Shown here one piece after another: positions 10,663 through 20,234 of a stretch of 64,000 nucleotides of DNA. Under the pieces are notes generated by a model. The model worked only from the letters and a program-made list of their open reading frames with translations. It had not been told where the DNA came from and did no database searches. Positions within the stretch are counted from its first letter, which is position 1, and every line of letters begins with the position of its first letter. The DNA is taken from contig CAUYUJ010015834.1 in the NCBI GenBank assembly GCA_963575745.1, forward strand, positions 20,001-84,000, read 5' to 3'. The position numbers and the translations under genes were made by a program. This DNA is from Prorocentrum cordatum (taxonomy: Eukaryota > Sar > Dinophyceae > Prorocentrales > Prorocentraceae).

Positions 10663-11615
10663 ACACGTCCACGAGCGTTTGGGCCGAGGCCCTCTCGCAA
10701 CGCGGGCACCCTTCGGCGCGGCGGATTTTTCTCTTAAACTAAGGCAAGCACGTGGCCGCACGATCTACCCAAAGTAAGCGGCTCAAGAAACAACTCGAGA
10801 AACTAAGTGAGCGAACACGCATCGCGAGTAATTCCTGACCGCGGCGCGTACGGTCTAATTACGTTCGCGCAGGAAGACGGCACGAACTGCCAAGCTAACG
10901 CCGAATTGACTCAACGCATATCCTTATCGGGGTCATCCGTCTGGTCTGGAACTGGTAATTTGCCAACGGTGCGGTCCAGAGACAGGAGGGAGATAAGAGG
11001 GACGCGGGGCACTCTCTTCAAAACGGGGACTCGATACCACAGGATGGTTGGAAACGAATCCTCGGAGATCTGGAAACTTCGATCTCACGATGCGTTCAGG
11101 AGCACGCGGCCCCCCCAGGGCGCCACAGCCCCGCCGTGCCGCCGCCGCTGGGCGTGGCCGGCGTGCCCGGCTCGCCGATGTGCGAGCCGCTCACCTGGCG
11201 CTGCGGGGGAGCCGGCCCCGCTGGCCGCGGCCCGCCGCCGGCTGCCCCCTCTCGAGTGGCGAACATATCCGTATCCGCGCCCTCGCGGTCTGGATTCTAG
11301 GGCGAGATCCCGCGGATACGCTGTCACACGGATACGCTCCGCATGGGGCTTCCGCGAAAGAACGCTCCGCATCCGCGGGGCGCGGCCCAGGGGCCCGGTC
11401 CGCGAGGCCACGGGTACGGGTATGTTTTCCGTCTACGAGCCCTCTCTCCGAGGTCCTGGCGCCACCATTGTTTCACGAGGGGCGATTTTGCCTTGATTCG
11501 GGCCTGGTGACCCTCACGGATCTACGGCTCGAAAACTGCAGCAGAAAGAGAAGGTCTAGGGCTCTAGTCGTGATTTGTAGGGATATTGGATTTGTTTCGC
11601 AACGTCAGATCTCAA
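10663..11615. other. No recognisable gene
   Basis: An open + frame of 229 codons (10,807-11,496) and an overlapping longer one (11,048-12,325) exist, but the residues are arginine/proline/alanine-rich and no motif is recognisable. GC content is high, which alone produces long ORFs. Treated as non-coding. Confidence 0.45.
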
Positions 11616-11617
11616 GG

Positions 11618-11975
11618 ACCCTCCACCCAGACCACCATCGGACCCCCCCCCACACCCAGACTCCCACCCAGGCTTCCCCCCCCCACCCAGACCTCCACCC
11701 AGACCACCCAGACATCCTCCCCACTGGTTCCCCCCCCCCCACCCCACACCCAGATCTCCACCCAAACCCCTCCCTCGTCACCCAGACCACCAAAACCTCC
11801 ACCAAGACCTCCACCCACACCACCCTCCACCAAGACCATCACCGAGACCACCACCAGACCCCTCCCCCCACCCTGACTTCCACCCATGCCCACCCCCACC
11901 AAGACCTCCACCCAGACCACCCAAGACCTCCCCCCACTGGCCGCCCCCTCCCCCACCCAAACCTCCAACGGAAGG
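11618..11975. repeat. CACCCAGACC(T/A)CC tandem repeat
   Basis: Words CCACCCAGACCTCC, CACCAAGACC and CCCCCCACCC repeat irregularly every 12-15 bp. ORFs rich in Pro/Thr/His/Gln (+) or Gly/Trp/Val (-) derive from the repeat. Confidence 0.85.
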
Positions 11976-12004
11976 ATCAGTTCGCAAGTTTTCGTGGGCT
12001 GCTG

Positions 12005-12055
12005 CAAGACTTCTCGCCTCGGGATGCCTGCCAGCAGCTGCGCCTCGCCGAGAGC
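12005..12055 (+). repeat. Dispersed CCTGCCAGCAGCTGCGCC element
   Basis: GCCTCGGGATGCCTGCCAGC followed by AGCTGCGCC occurs here. It occurs identically in reverse complement near 54,505-54,535, and with a few changes near 51,985-52,020 (+) and 52,650-52,680 (-). Four copies in both orientations mark a dispersed repeat of unknown class. Confidence 0.6.
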
Positions 12056-12174
12056 GTCCCGGCGCTGGGCCTGGATAGTCCCGAGCGGCCGCCCGAGGCC
12101 CAGATGGCCCGTAAGACAAACCTCCGACGCGCGGACAGCATCATGACCGAAACTTCTCACAAATTTCGGCCTCT

Positions 12175-12269
12175 GGGGGAGCTCCCTATGGGGCCGCGAA
12201 GCGAATGCGGGGTGTGCCGAACAGGGGCGGCGGTGCCATGCAAACCCTCCCACTGGGGCCTTCGGTGGA
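12175..12269 (+). repeat. Unit of the ~90-bp GGAGCTCCCTATGGGGCC family, interrupted
   Basis: Carries GGAGCTCCCTATGGGGCC, CGAAGCGAATGCGGGGTGTG and CCACTGGGGCCTTCGGTGGA, the same landmarks as the array at 62.8-64 kb and the copy at 13,355-13,500. It stops exactly at 12,269, where an A-rich segment begins; the rest of the unit resumes at 12,572. Confidence 0.8.
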
Positions 12270-12571
12270 AAGCAAAAGAAGAACGAAGAGAAAAAAAACA
12301 AAAAAAAAAAGAAAATGAAAAATAATAATAAAAATAAAGTAGAAAAAAAAAAAGGATCAGAAAGAATAAATATAAAATAAATGTAAAAAGAAAAAAAAGA
12401 GGGCAGAAAAAACAAAGCAAAAGATAGCAAAAGAAGCAATACAAAAGAACAAAGACAGGAAAAAGAAAAATACAGTAGAAGAGGAAAACGAACATGCAGG
12501 AGACAAAGAAAGGAATAAATAGAAACAAAAGCAAAAAAATAGAACATACGAAAATAAAGATAATAACAACA
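12270..12571 (+). mobile_element. 302-bp A-rich insertion
   Basis: Long runs of A with AAAGAAAAT, AATAAAAATAAA and AACAAAG words. The homologous uninterrupted sequence at 13,355-13,445 runs straight from TTCGGTGGA into GCTCCCTATCGGGCC, so these 302 bp are extra. No target duplication longer than 1-2 bp is visible and no ORF is credible. It could be the A-rich remnant of a retroposed sequence or an expanded A-tract. Confidence 0.65.
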
Positions 12572-13320
12572 GCTCCCTATCGGGCCACGAAACGTGTACG
12601 TGGTTTGCCGAAATTGGGCAGCGGTTCCTTGCGAACCCTCCCACTGGGGCCTCCCACTCTCTCCAGGCCCCATATTCTTCCTGCCATCGACCCCACCAGC
12701 TCTCCCCCCCGAGACCTCTGGAGGACCCCAAATCGTCTACGCCCGACAACCCGTAGTGGGTACAAACGCAGAGGGGTGTCGGCGTCTCTGTCGCCCCTCG
12801 CCGCATACGCTGCGCCCCTTGGCAAACACACCTTTTCCCTGAACAGCGCGCCCAAAGGTTCCATACACCTAGAAAGCCTCACCACAGCCCTCCTGGGCGT
12901 CCGTGGTTTAGGGCGTTTCCTCTTCCACCCCTCCTTCTTCCCCTTCGGGGAGGGGTTTACCCCTCCCCCTACCCCCTCCCCACTGACCTGGACAGGAGGG
13001 GCGGGGAGCGGTCAGAGCGTCCAAAACGGCCTCGGCGAGGAAGCCAAAATCATTGATTTTACTATGGTTTTGGCTCCATTTTGGCCTTCTGAGGGGGCAG
13101 CGCTAATTAAAGCTCCCCTCTTCTTTGATCGATTTCTTCCACGATGGCCGCAAGAAGCCCCCAGGATGCCCCAAGAGGCCGCAGGATGGCCCCAAGATGG
13201 CCCCAAGAGGCCCCCCAAGAGGCCCCCAGGAGGCCCCCAAGAGACCCCCAAGAGGCCCCAAGAGACCCCCCAGAGGCACCCAAGGTTCTCCAGAGGGCAT
13301 TTTTACTATGGTTTGGGCCC
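12572..13320. repeat. Tandem duplication, copy A (~745 bp)
   Basis: Nearly the same sequence is found 851 bp further on (13,423-14,170). Landmarks in order: GCTCCCTATCGGGCCACGAA, the CTCCAGGCCCCATATTCTTC block, the CTTCGGGGAGGGGTTTACCC block, ATTGATTTTACTATGGTTTT, and a terminal AAGAGGCCCCC word array. No protein family is recognised in either copy. Confidence 0.9.
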
Positions 13321-13349
13321 AATTTTGTGGCCCAATTTTGGCCTGCTGA

Positions 13350-13422
13350 GGGGCACGAAGCGAATGCGGGTTGTGCCGAACGGTCTGGGTGCCATGCAAC
13401 CTCCCACTGGGCCTTCGGTGGA
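13350..13422 (+). repeat. Uninterrupted unit of the ~90-bp family
   Basis: GCACGAAGCGAATGCGGG through CACTGGGCCTTCGGTGGA continues directly into GCTCCCTATCGGGCCACG. It serves as the reference for the insertion at 12,270-12,571. Confidence 0.75.
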
Positions 13423-14170
13423 GCTCCCTATCGGGCCACGAAACGTGTACGTGGTTTGCCGAAATTGGGCAGCGGTTCCTTGCGAACCCTCCCACTGGGG
13501 CCTCCCACTCTCTCCAGGCCCCATATTCTTCCTGCCATCGACCCCACCAGCTCTCCCCCCCGAGACCTCTGGAGGACCCCAAATCGTCTACGCCCGACAA
13601 CCCGTAGTGGGTACAAACTCAGACGGGGTGTCGGCGTCTCCGTCGCCCCTCCCCGCATACAGCTGCGCCCCATTGGCAAACACGCTTTCCCTGAACAGCG
13701 CGCCCAGACAGGTTCCATATACTTATAAATCCCACCAGCCCTCTGGGCGTCGGTGGTTTAGGGCGTTTCCTCTTCCACCCCTCCCTCTTCCCCTTCGGGG
13801 AGGGGTTTACCCCTCCCCCTACCCCCTCCCCACTGACCTGGACAGGAGGGGCGGGGAGCGGTCAGAGCGTCCAAAACGGCCTCGGCGAGGAAGCCAAAAT
13901 CATTGATTTTACTATGGTTTTGGCTCCATTTTGGCCTTCTGAGGGGGCAGCGCTAATTAAAGCTCCCCTCTTCTTTGATCGATTTCCTCCACGATGGCCG
14001 CAAGAGGCCCCCAGGATGCCCCAAGGGGCCGCAGGATGGCCCCAAGATGGCCCCAAGAGGCCCCCCAAGAGGCCCCCAGGAGGCCCCCAAGAGACCCCCA
14101 AGAGGCCCCAAGAGACCCCCCAGAGGCACCCAAGGTGCTCCCAGAGGCATTTTTACTATGGTTTGGGCCC
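13423..14170. repeat. Tandem duplication, copy B (~745 bp)
   Basis: Second copy of 12,572-13,320, differing by scattered substitutions and small indels; it diverges after GGTTTGGGCCC. A third, more diverged partial copy of the segment around 12,890-13,000 (with TTTAG.GC.TTTCCTCT and CCCTTCGGGGA.GGGTTTA) lies near 62,415-62,500. Confidence 0.9.
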
Positions 14171-14340
14171 CATGTTGGCCTTCTGAGGGGGCAAAGATGG
14201 CCCCAAGAAGCGCCCAGGAGGCCCCCAAAGGCCCCAAGATGGCCCCAAGAGGCCCCAAGAGGCCCCCAGGAGGCCCCAAAGAAGATCCCGAACGGCCCAC
14301 AGAGGCCCCCCCGAGGCACCCAAGACGCCGAAAAGCCCCT
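14171..14340. repeat. AAGAGGCCCC/AAGATGGCCCC word array
   Basis: Continuation of the word array that ends the duplicated unit; same family as 8600-8825. Confidence 0.8.
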
Positions 14341-14599
14341 CAGGACGACCCTCTACTCGCCTGGGCGTCGTTTCCGGACGGGCTGGTGGGGATACGCGAA
14401 GCGTCTGGAATTACACCAATTTCTATCACAATACCACCCAGTCTAGCACGCCGCGTTTGGGGAATAAGGGAGCCATTTAATAAGGAATCCATGGTCGGGA
14501 CGAAGGAGAGACACCACCTGAGGCCGTCATGTGAGCCACTTGGGCCGACATGTGACTCTTTTGCGCCCTGTTGGGGCGGCTTTGGGAGCCGCCTGGGCC

Positions 14600-14765
14600 G
14601 CCGTACCCCACCCAATCTAATCCACCCAGCCCAATCCATCAATAAATCACCCAATCGAATCCACCCAACCCAATCCATCAATTCATTTGTTTCTGCGCCT
14701 GCGGCGGGCCAATCCAATTCATCTTATCCAATCCATCTCTTCCAATAATACAACCCACCTTACAG
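14600..14765. repeat. CCCAATCCATC low-order repeat
   Basis: Words CCCAATCCATCAAT, CCCAATCGAATCCACCC and CCAATCCATCT recur at irregular spacing. Confidence 0.7.
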
Positions 14766-14799
14766 GCTGGAGGTCCGTCAGGGGTGGGCATTTGATCTC

Positions 14800-14883
14800 A
14801 ACCCCCCCGCCGCCCCCCCCCCCCCCCCCAGCCCCCTCATCGCCCGCAGTTCGGCGGGGTACAGGTGTGTGTGTGTGTAAATA

Positions 14884-14920
<37 letters not shown>

Positions 14921-14922
14921 AA
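14800..14922. repeat. C-run, (GT)n and (TA)n microsatellites
   Basis: A long C run at 14,810-14,829, then GTGTGTGTGTG at 14,866-14,877 and about 18 TA dinucleotides at 14,887-14,920. Confidence 0.95.
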
Positions 14923-14928
14923 TATCCA

Positions 14929-15318
14929 GGTGCTTTGTAATTTTTCTCGTGGGGGGCTGCTTCTGCAACAAATCGCCGCGCGTCGACGCGACCTGGGCGC
15001 CGGCCGGTCAGCGCGCAGACTGGCGGGGGCCTGAGAGGCGAGATGGCCCCCGCCCAACACGCCCCAAAAGAGAGAGAGGGCCAAGGGAGGGAGGGAAAAG
15101 AGAGAAGAAGAGGCTTGATTATAGATTATAGCAACGGGAGACATCGCCCGAACAATACCCCTCACCTTCCCGTGCAAGCACACACACACACAGGTGCTGT
15201 TGCATTTTGCTCGCGGGCGCACTTTCTGCTGCGCGGCGCCGCGCGTCGACGCGACCTGGGCGCCAGCCGGTCAGCGCGCAAACTGGCGGGGGCCCGAGAG
15301 GCAAGAAGGCCCCCGCTC
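14929..15318. repeat. Direct duplication of ~126 bp (two copies)
   Basis: 14,929-15,055 and 15,193-15,318 share GGTGCT.TT..ATTTT.CTCG, then CGCGCGTCGACGCGACCTGG, GGTCAGCGCGCA.ACTGGCGG and GGCCCCCGC. They are about 264 bp apart. No ORF is convincing. Confidence 0.85.
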
Positions 15319-15469
15319 AAGACATCCCAAACCCGAAATGGGCGACCCAAGCATGGAGGCCCCCAGGGACGGGCGGGACAGGGCAACAAGAGAAAGCACG
15401 CACATTGAAAAACATTGGCGGGGCAGAAGGCCGGCGTCAGCCAGAAGCTAGAGTGGCGATCCAATCGCG

Positions 15470-16310
15470 CCCATTGGAAGGAAGCGACTGGACCATGGCC
15501 TTACACAGAGCTGGAGGGTAGGAGGCTGCGATGGCTGTCCATGTGACGCCTGATGGCGCCGCCCCCTCTATTGCGAAATGCTCGCGGCCTGTGCGACTAC
15601 ACAAACCAAGGCTGCCCTGGCATCTGCGATCGAATCTTCCAGCGTCTGCTTTAAAAAGGAATCAAGATTCGTGCGCTTCCGCCAGCTTCACCCAAGCCGA
15701 CACTGGTAAACAACTCTGGAGTGTCCCCTAGATCGCTGCATGATACTCACAATCTCGGGCGCGCGCCAGATTCGCGAGTTGATCGGGTGTTCTAGAATGG
15801 GTTAACACGATTTCGGCACAACATTTGAAGCACGCGCAAAGCACATCTGAAAATGCGATTGCCTCGCCTGAGCCTGTCGCACTGGCGAGACGCGAGGCAG
15901 CGCTCGGGCAGCCCCCAGGGCTCTTCCACAGAGCGGATCGGACCATGCCGCCCGCGATCCGCGGCGCCTCCCCAGGCATCGCGCGGCGGGCCCATCACAG
16001 CTCCCAACGCTTCGCCTCGGCGCATCGCAGCTCCCAGCCGACTCAGCGCTCTATCGCTGGTCAGGTCCTCTGCTGGTCCGCGGGCGCGATCGAATGCGCG
16101 AGTTTTGCAGCCCTGCTGGGCCGCCGCTCGAGCGACCCCCGCGGTGCCCGAATACAGGTCGAGGACGTACCGACCCCTGAAATGGCCCGCCAGGCGAGCG
16201 TCACGCCGCGCGGCCTGCCCAGGAGCATGTCCTCGAGCACTGCTTCGCAGGCCTCGAGCAGCCCCCGCGCGGAGCTGACAGCTGTTCCCAGCGCGCTCCC
16301 AGCCTGGCAT
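15470..16310 (-). pseudogene. YR retroelement: methyltransferase-like domain
   Basis: The 172-codon frame (16,310-15,792) has RYVLDLYSGTAGVARAAAQQ, a Rossmann motif I like the D-x-F/Y-S/C-G-x-G-G loop of DNA cytosine methyltransferases, then an acidic AFDRARGPAEDL. It then has GAVMGPPRDAW, where a cytosine methylase would carry P-C (catalytic Cys); the position reads Arg. The domain continues in another frame past 15,792 (NSRIWRAPEIV near 15,755, then CQGSLGLCSRTGREHF near 15,600). Methylase-type domains are known in DIRS and in some dinoflagellate retroelements. The lost Cys and frameshifts make this copy inactive, or it is a non-catalytic relative. Confidence 0.6.
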
Positions 16311-17411
16311 CCTTCTCGCACCGCTGGGCGCTCTTCACACTTGCCCACTGGCCGCGGCGCTGCGCCTCCGACACGGCGCGGTAGGGTCGCGCGATATCGA
16401 TCGACGAGCCCGAGCGCCTCGTCTGATGCGGAGCGATGGTCTCGCCGATCTCGAGCTCGGCCAGCGCAGCTTTGAAATCCATCGGGCACTGCGGGTGCGC
16501 GAACGCCCAGACCGACTCCTCCCGCGGCCCATCGGCCAACGCTCTCAGGATCGGTCCTAGAAACTGCAGGCATGGGGAGTCCAGCACTATACTGACATCG
16601 CTGAGAACTGTCTTGCTCCGCTCCGCGTGCTGCGAAGGGAAAAGGAGCAGGTTCCAGAATGGGGAGATCCCCGCAGCTGGCGCAATGATACCACGGCGAC
16701 CCATGCCCCACAACGGCCTCAAGCAAATGCTGAGGGATACAAGAGGAAACGCAGCCATCTGCAACGATCCCCGCTCCACCAGCCGCCAAGCTATGCCGGC
16801 GCGAGGGCCAGCGGTCACCTCCGCCGACTGCGACCCGGCGCCCGGCGCCGCCATCCCCTCAGGCAGCGAAGGGCCTGGGGGGGCAGGCGGCCACCAGCCC
16901 GCGAGAAATCCGGCGCCAGGCGCATCGAGCCAGCCAGGACCTGCTCGCCCTTGTTCGCACCCCAGCGACCGCCCGCGAAGTGGACGAAGCCGCCGACCTC
17001 GGCAAGGCGGCGCTCCAGCACCTTCGGAGTCACCGAGCTCTGCTCGAGGAAGGCGCTCGCTCCCAGCGCGGGGGTCGCGAGGGCGAGGCCCAGGAATTTG
17101 CATCGCCTCTGGTGGCCCGCGCGCCTCAGCACTGCCCGCCGCGCGGCGCCGGGCCCGGGCCCCGCCTCGTCGTCGGTGCCGCTGCTCGCGCCGACGTCGG
17201 CCAGCGCCGGCGCACGGCTCAGCTGCTCGTCGGTCTCGGGGAGGCCGAGCTCCTGGCGACTGCAGCCCAGGCGATCGCGCAAGGCCAGCTGGACGTCCTG
17301 CGGGCGGAGCGTCGCCCTCCGCTGGCTGGCCAGAGACGCGTGACCTCGTCGGCCTCCGGTCGGCCGAGGCTCCGCTGGCGGCGAGCTCGCCTGCCGCCCC
17401 CTGGCCGCCAC
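16201..17411 (-). pseudogene. YR retroelement: tyrosine recombinase (dead)
   Basis: Two overlapping frames. The first (17,411-16,815) has FLEQSSVTPKVLERRLAEVG, an N-terminal core-binding (SAM-like) helix motif. The second (17,103-16,201) has the catalytic domain: ICLRPLWGMG (first Arg of the R..R tetrad region), AERSKTVLSDVSIVLDSPCL, then HQTRRSGSSID (HxxR-like region), RGQW and SAQRCEKDARL. In the family the last motif is usually R-Y-E-K with Tyr as DNA nucleophile; here the codon at 16,318-16,320 is TGC (Cys). The 'RHSG' position reads RRSG. The enzyme would cut and rejoin DNA during integration of circular cDNA, but this copy cannot. Confidence 0.75.
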
Positions 17412-17521
17412 GGCTGCAACAGCCCGTGGGCTCGGGAGAAATACGAGGAGAACATGGTAGATCTTGGGCCGAAATGCCTACGGACCTGCAACGAGGGGCA
17501 GCCTGAACAGGAGCGGCTAAA

Positions 17522-18254
17522 TCACAATGGTTCGGGGATTGCGGGCATTCGCAAGTCCGCTTTTAAGCCGTTGCCTTGGACACTCGCAGAAGGGATCTCA
17601 TCGACCAACGTAATACTAGCACTGCTATACCCAATGACTCGGTTACCCTTGTCCGCGAAGTTAAGCTCGGAGGGGATCCAACGAACGGCACCAAGAACAT
17701 TCGCGGCCACACAGTGGGCCTGGAAAGCGCGAATCTGGACCAGGAACAAGAAGTTTTTGGCGCGGCTCCTACCGAGAGTGACCGACATATTATCACAGAG
17801 AAACAATTGTCTCATATCGCTGACGTGTACACTGGTCGGAACACGAATGAGTGCATTCACTGCGGCTCGAGCTTCCTCGACAAGAACGCCTTCGACTCTC
17901 CTCCATTTCTGCGCGCTCACCAACCGCCAAACATCTGACTTCAAGAGACTGGCCGGCACCTCGGGGAAAGACCGGTCGACTTCCAAGTCTCGCGCCGTCT
18001 CCGAGGGCGGCTCGTCGCAGCCCCGCTCATCTGCCCCCGCGGCGACTGACCAGCCCCCGTCCGCCTGCCACCTGAGGCCCGCCGTTTTGGAGGGCACTCT
18101 CTCGGGCACAGGGGGGCCCGACTCGCCGAATGCGCTTGCGCTCGGAGGTGCGGCCAACCTCCCTCGAGGCATCCAGGGGCCAGGAGGCCTGCGCCACGGC
18201 GCAGCCCTCAAGGCTGCTGTCGGCCTGCCCCGCCAGGCCGGTCCAGCCGCGCAG
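17522..18254 (-). pseudogene. YR retroelement: RNase H domain
   Basis: Directly after the TAG, QADSSLEGCAVAQASW carries the first RNase H Asp. In a second frame, VHVSDMRQLFLCDNMSVTLG contains the DN motif, and the segment ending RWIPSELNFADKGNR (about 17,680-17,640) is the C-terminal 'RWIPSE.N.AD..SR' signature. The two halves are in different frames. In living elements this domain degrades the RNA strand of the hybrid. Small indels have broken it here. Confidence 0.8.
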
Positions 18255-19169
18255 CTAGTCGCTCGCCATGAAGATCACGAGGGGCCTGAAAACACGCAGC
18301 TCCGCTCGGCACTCGCCCCACAGCGGCTCAGCCCGGCCCGATGCGCGCCCGTGCTCCACGAACGCGCGCACCGAGTGGAAGACGCCGAGCAACCTTCGGC
18401 AGCACAAGGCAGCAAAGACGCAGTGGCCGAGGACCGCCTGCACGGACCAGGCGCTGGCCCGCTCGCGCCTCAGTAGTGCGCCCAGCTCCGCGTAGACGTT
18501 CCAGATGCGCTTAGGCGCGACCCGCGCCCTCAAGGCGGCGCCGTCTAGCTCTGCGCCCAAGGCCACGATGCCCGCCCGCGAGAGCTCGGACTTATGCAGC
18601 AGCAGGCCCTCACGGTTGAAGCCCCCCTCCAGCTGCTCGAGCGCCCGGCCGACAGCCTTCTCGCAGACCCCGATCGCGCCGAGATTGTCCACGCGCGCGT
18701 AGTAGCCGATCTCGTCGGCCTCCTCTGCCAGCCAGGGCCTCGCCACCAGCGGCGGCCCGCGGTCCTGCAGAGGGGGCCTCGGCAGCGAGGGCGCAACCCT
18801 CGTCACGTGGCCTCGTCGATCATCTGCGCGATCCACAAACTCCACGTGGAGCCCATTGGCAGGGCGGCCCGGCGCGGAGTTCCTGCCTCCGCGCGGCCGA
18901 GCCGGCGGCCGTGCACCTCCTCGCCCGCCGCTCCCATCGCGTGGGACGGCGCCGGGGGGGGGGGGGCAGAAGTAGTCAGGCGGCCACGCAGGCGCGCGCA
19001 GCCGATGGAAGCAGTTCGAGACGTCGGAGAGCCCGACCGCCAAGTAGAAGTCGCTCAGCAGCTCGACAGCCCGCTCGGAACCCAGCGGCGCGTCGGCGGG
19101 CAGCTCCACCTCCGCGCGAGAGAGCCCTCCGATCTCAGCAGAGATCCGCCTGGCGGCGCCTTGAAGCAA
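18255..19169 (-). pseudogene. YR retroelement: reverse transcriptase palm
   Basis: Residues 48-68 read LSDVSNCFHRLRAPAWPPDY, the RT motif A region (catalytic Asp of 'D..N.FHR'). Residues near 150-168 read EIGYYARVDNLGAIGV, the YxDN motif C (RVDN here). The segment between them is out of frame: the expected LPMG motif (LPMGSTWSLWIAQMIDEAT) is encoded in another frame at about 18,808-18,866. Downstream, SVQAVLGHCVFAALCCRRLL resembles the RT-RNase H linker. The ORF ends at TAG (18,255-18,257), but the frame continues into RNase H-like residues (QADSSLEGCAVAQASW). At least two frameshifts and a stop; no functional enzyme. Confidence 0.8.
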
Positions 19170-19861
19170 TCGTTGGCCCGCTTAGCGTCGACGATGAGGC
19201 GCTGGGCCGTGCCGCCGTCCTTCTCCACCGTGAAGAGGCCCGCCTGGCCCTTCGGGGTGACGTCCAAGATATGATACCGATCTCCGCTAGACGGCGGAGC
19301 AGACGATGAGACTCCCTCTGATAGAACCTCAGCACAGGATCGAAGTATGGGGGCGGTCTCGTACACGTCGACCGATGGCGCCAGCGTGCGCTCCTGATAG
19401 TCCCCCAGGAATCCGATGACCCCCAGGGGCGCCATGTCAGTCATGAGTGGACACTCCTGAACTGAGCCTGGCAGACTCACGAGGTCGAGCTTGAGGGGCG
19501 TGACCCTTGCCGGACAACCCGTCGCCCGATACGGCGAGTGTCCCTGAAGCAGCTTCTTCAGAGCCGTCTCGTCGCTGAAGTGGAGAGGGGGCGGGTGCCC
19601 GCTGTCAGCCAACAACTCACGCGCCCTTCTCTGGCCCATCTGCCGAATCACGCTGTCCTGCTCTGCCTTGCTCACGTCGGCCCACGGCTTGTTCATGATC
19701 GCCTTCAGGTTGGATCCAGAGTGAGTTTCGTCATCGCGGGCGGCTGGCCTGCGCAACGCTGGGCCGACTCCAGTCGCCTTCGTAGGTGCTGGCGATTTTT
19801 TGATGGCAGGCTTACCTCTCGTCAACTTCAATGTGGGCCCCATGGGCCCACGTGGGGACAC
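19055..19861 (-). pseudogene. YR retroelement: N-terminal region and RT start
   Basis: A 268-codon ORF starting at an ATG 55 bp downstream of the relict spliced leader. Residues 1-190 are basic then mixed, with no recognised fold. Residues 199-238 (LDVTPKGQAGLFTVEKDGG, then RLIVDAKRAND, then KAPPG) match the fingers/palm entry of reverse transcriptases ('G.F.V.K...R.I.D.R..N..'). After about residue 240 (near 19,140) the frame is lost, and the RT continues in the frame of the next entry. The start is chosen because it is the first ATG after the leader and the frame is open from there. Confidence 0.75.
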
Positions 19862-19915
19862 TGACTGCGCGAAAAGCTCGACCGATACAGAGAAACCATA
19901 AATGGCATGACAGAT

Positions 19916-19938
19916 TTTGAGCCGAAAGTGGCTACGAC
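19916..19938 (-). other. Relict dinoflagellate spliced leader
   Basis: Read on the minus strand the sequence is CGTAGCCACTTTCGGCTCAA. The conserved dinoflagellate trans-spliced leader ends CCGTAGCCATTTTGGCTCAAG. Eight bases (CGTAGCCA) and seven bases (GGCTCAA) match exactly, flanking CTTTC in place of TTTT. It lies 55 nt upstream of the ATG of the minus-strand RT ORF, the place expected if a trans-spliced mRNA of this element had been copied back into DNA. Chance similarity is possible but unlikely at this position. Confidence 0.65.
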
Positions 19939-19998
19939 CGTTGTTGATGGTGTTGTTGTTGCTGTTGCTGTTGTTGTTGTTGGTGTTGTTGTTGTTTG
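19938..19998. repeat. (TTG)n microsatellite
   Basis: Imperfect TTG/CTG triplets immediately beyond the relict leader, in the outward direction from the retroelement. Confidence 0.9.
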
Positions 19999-20234
19999 GT
20001 GTTTTTGCTGTTTTTCATCCCGTTCTTTTTTCCTGCGGCCGCAAAGCCTGATGGGATTTGGTTATAGGTTATTCGGTATGCAGGGGGGGCGTCTCCTGCC
20101 CCCCCCCCTCCTGCGCCCTGTTTTTTATATATGAAAACATATCCCGGCAAAGCAACCTAACAGCGATGTGTAGAAGCATATATGGAAACATTCCCCTTAA
20201 GATCCAGATGAGAATCCAGTTGTAGAATTCTCCT

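Larger units (their letters stand above)
15450..19938 (-). mobile_element. Degenerate tyrosine-recombinase (DIRS-like) retroelement
   Basis: In minus-strand order the region encodes an N-terminal region and RT palm (19,861 to about 18,255), RNase H (about 18,254-17,522), a tyrosine recombinase (about 17,411-16,201) and a methyltransferase-like domain (about 16,310-15,470). This RT-RH-YR(-MT) composition is that of DIRS-like elements, which integrate with a tyrosine recombinase instead of a DDE integrase. Each domain is broken by frameshifts or stops and the recombinase has lost its nucleophile, so the copy is dead. A relict spliced leader sits at the 5' end. No terminal or split direct repeats were identified. 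The 3' limit is set by the last recognisable protein motif. Confidence 0.8.

Noticed and set aside
10807-12325. Possible host gene (229- and 425-codon + frames)
   Set aside because: No domain or motif; residue bias follows GC content, and the longer frame runs through the CACCCAGACC array.
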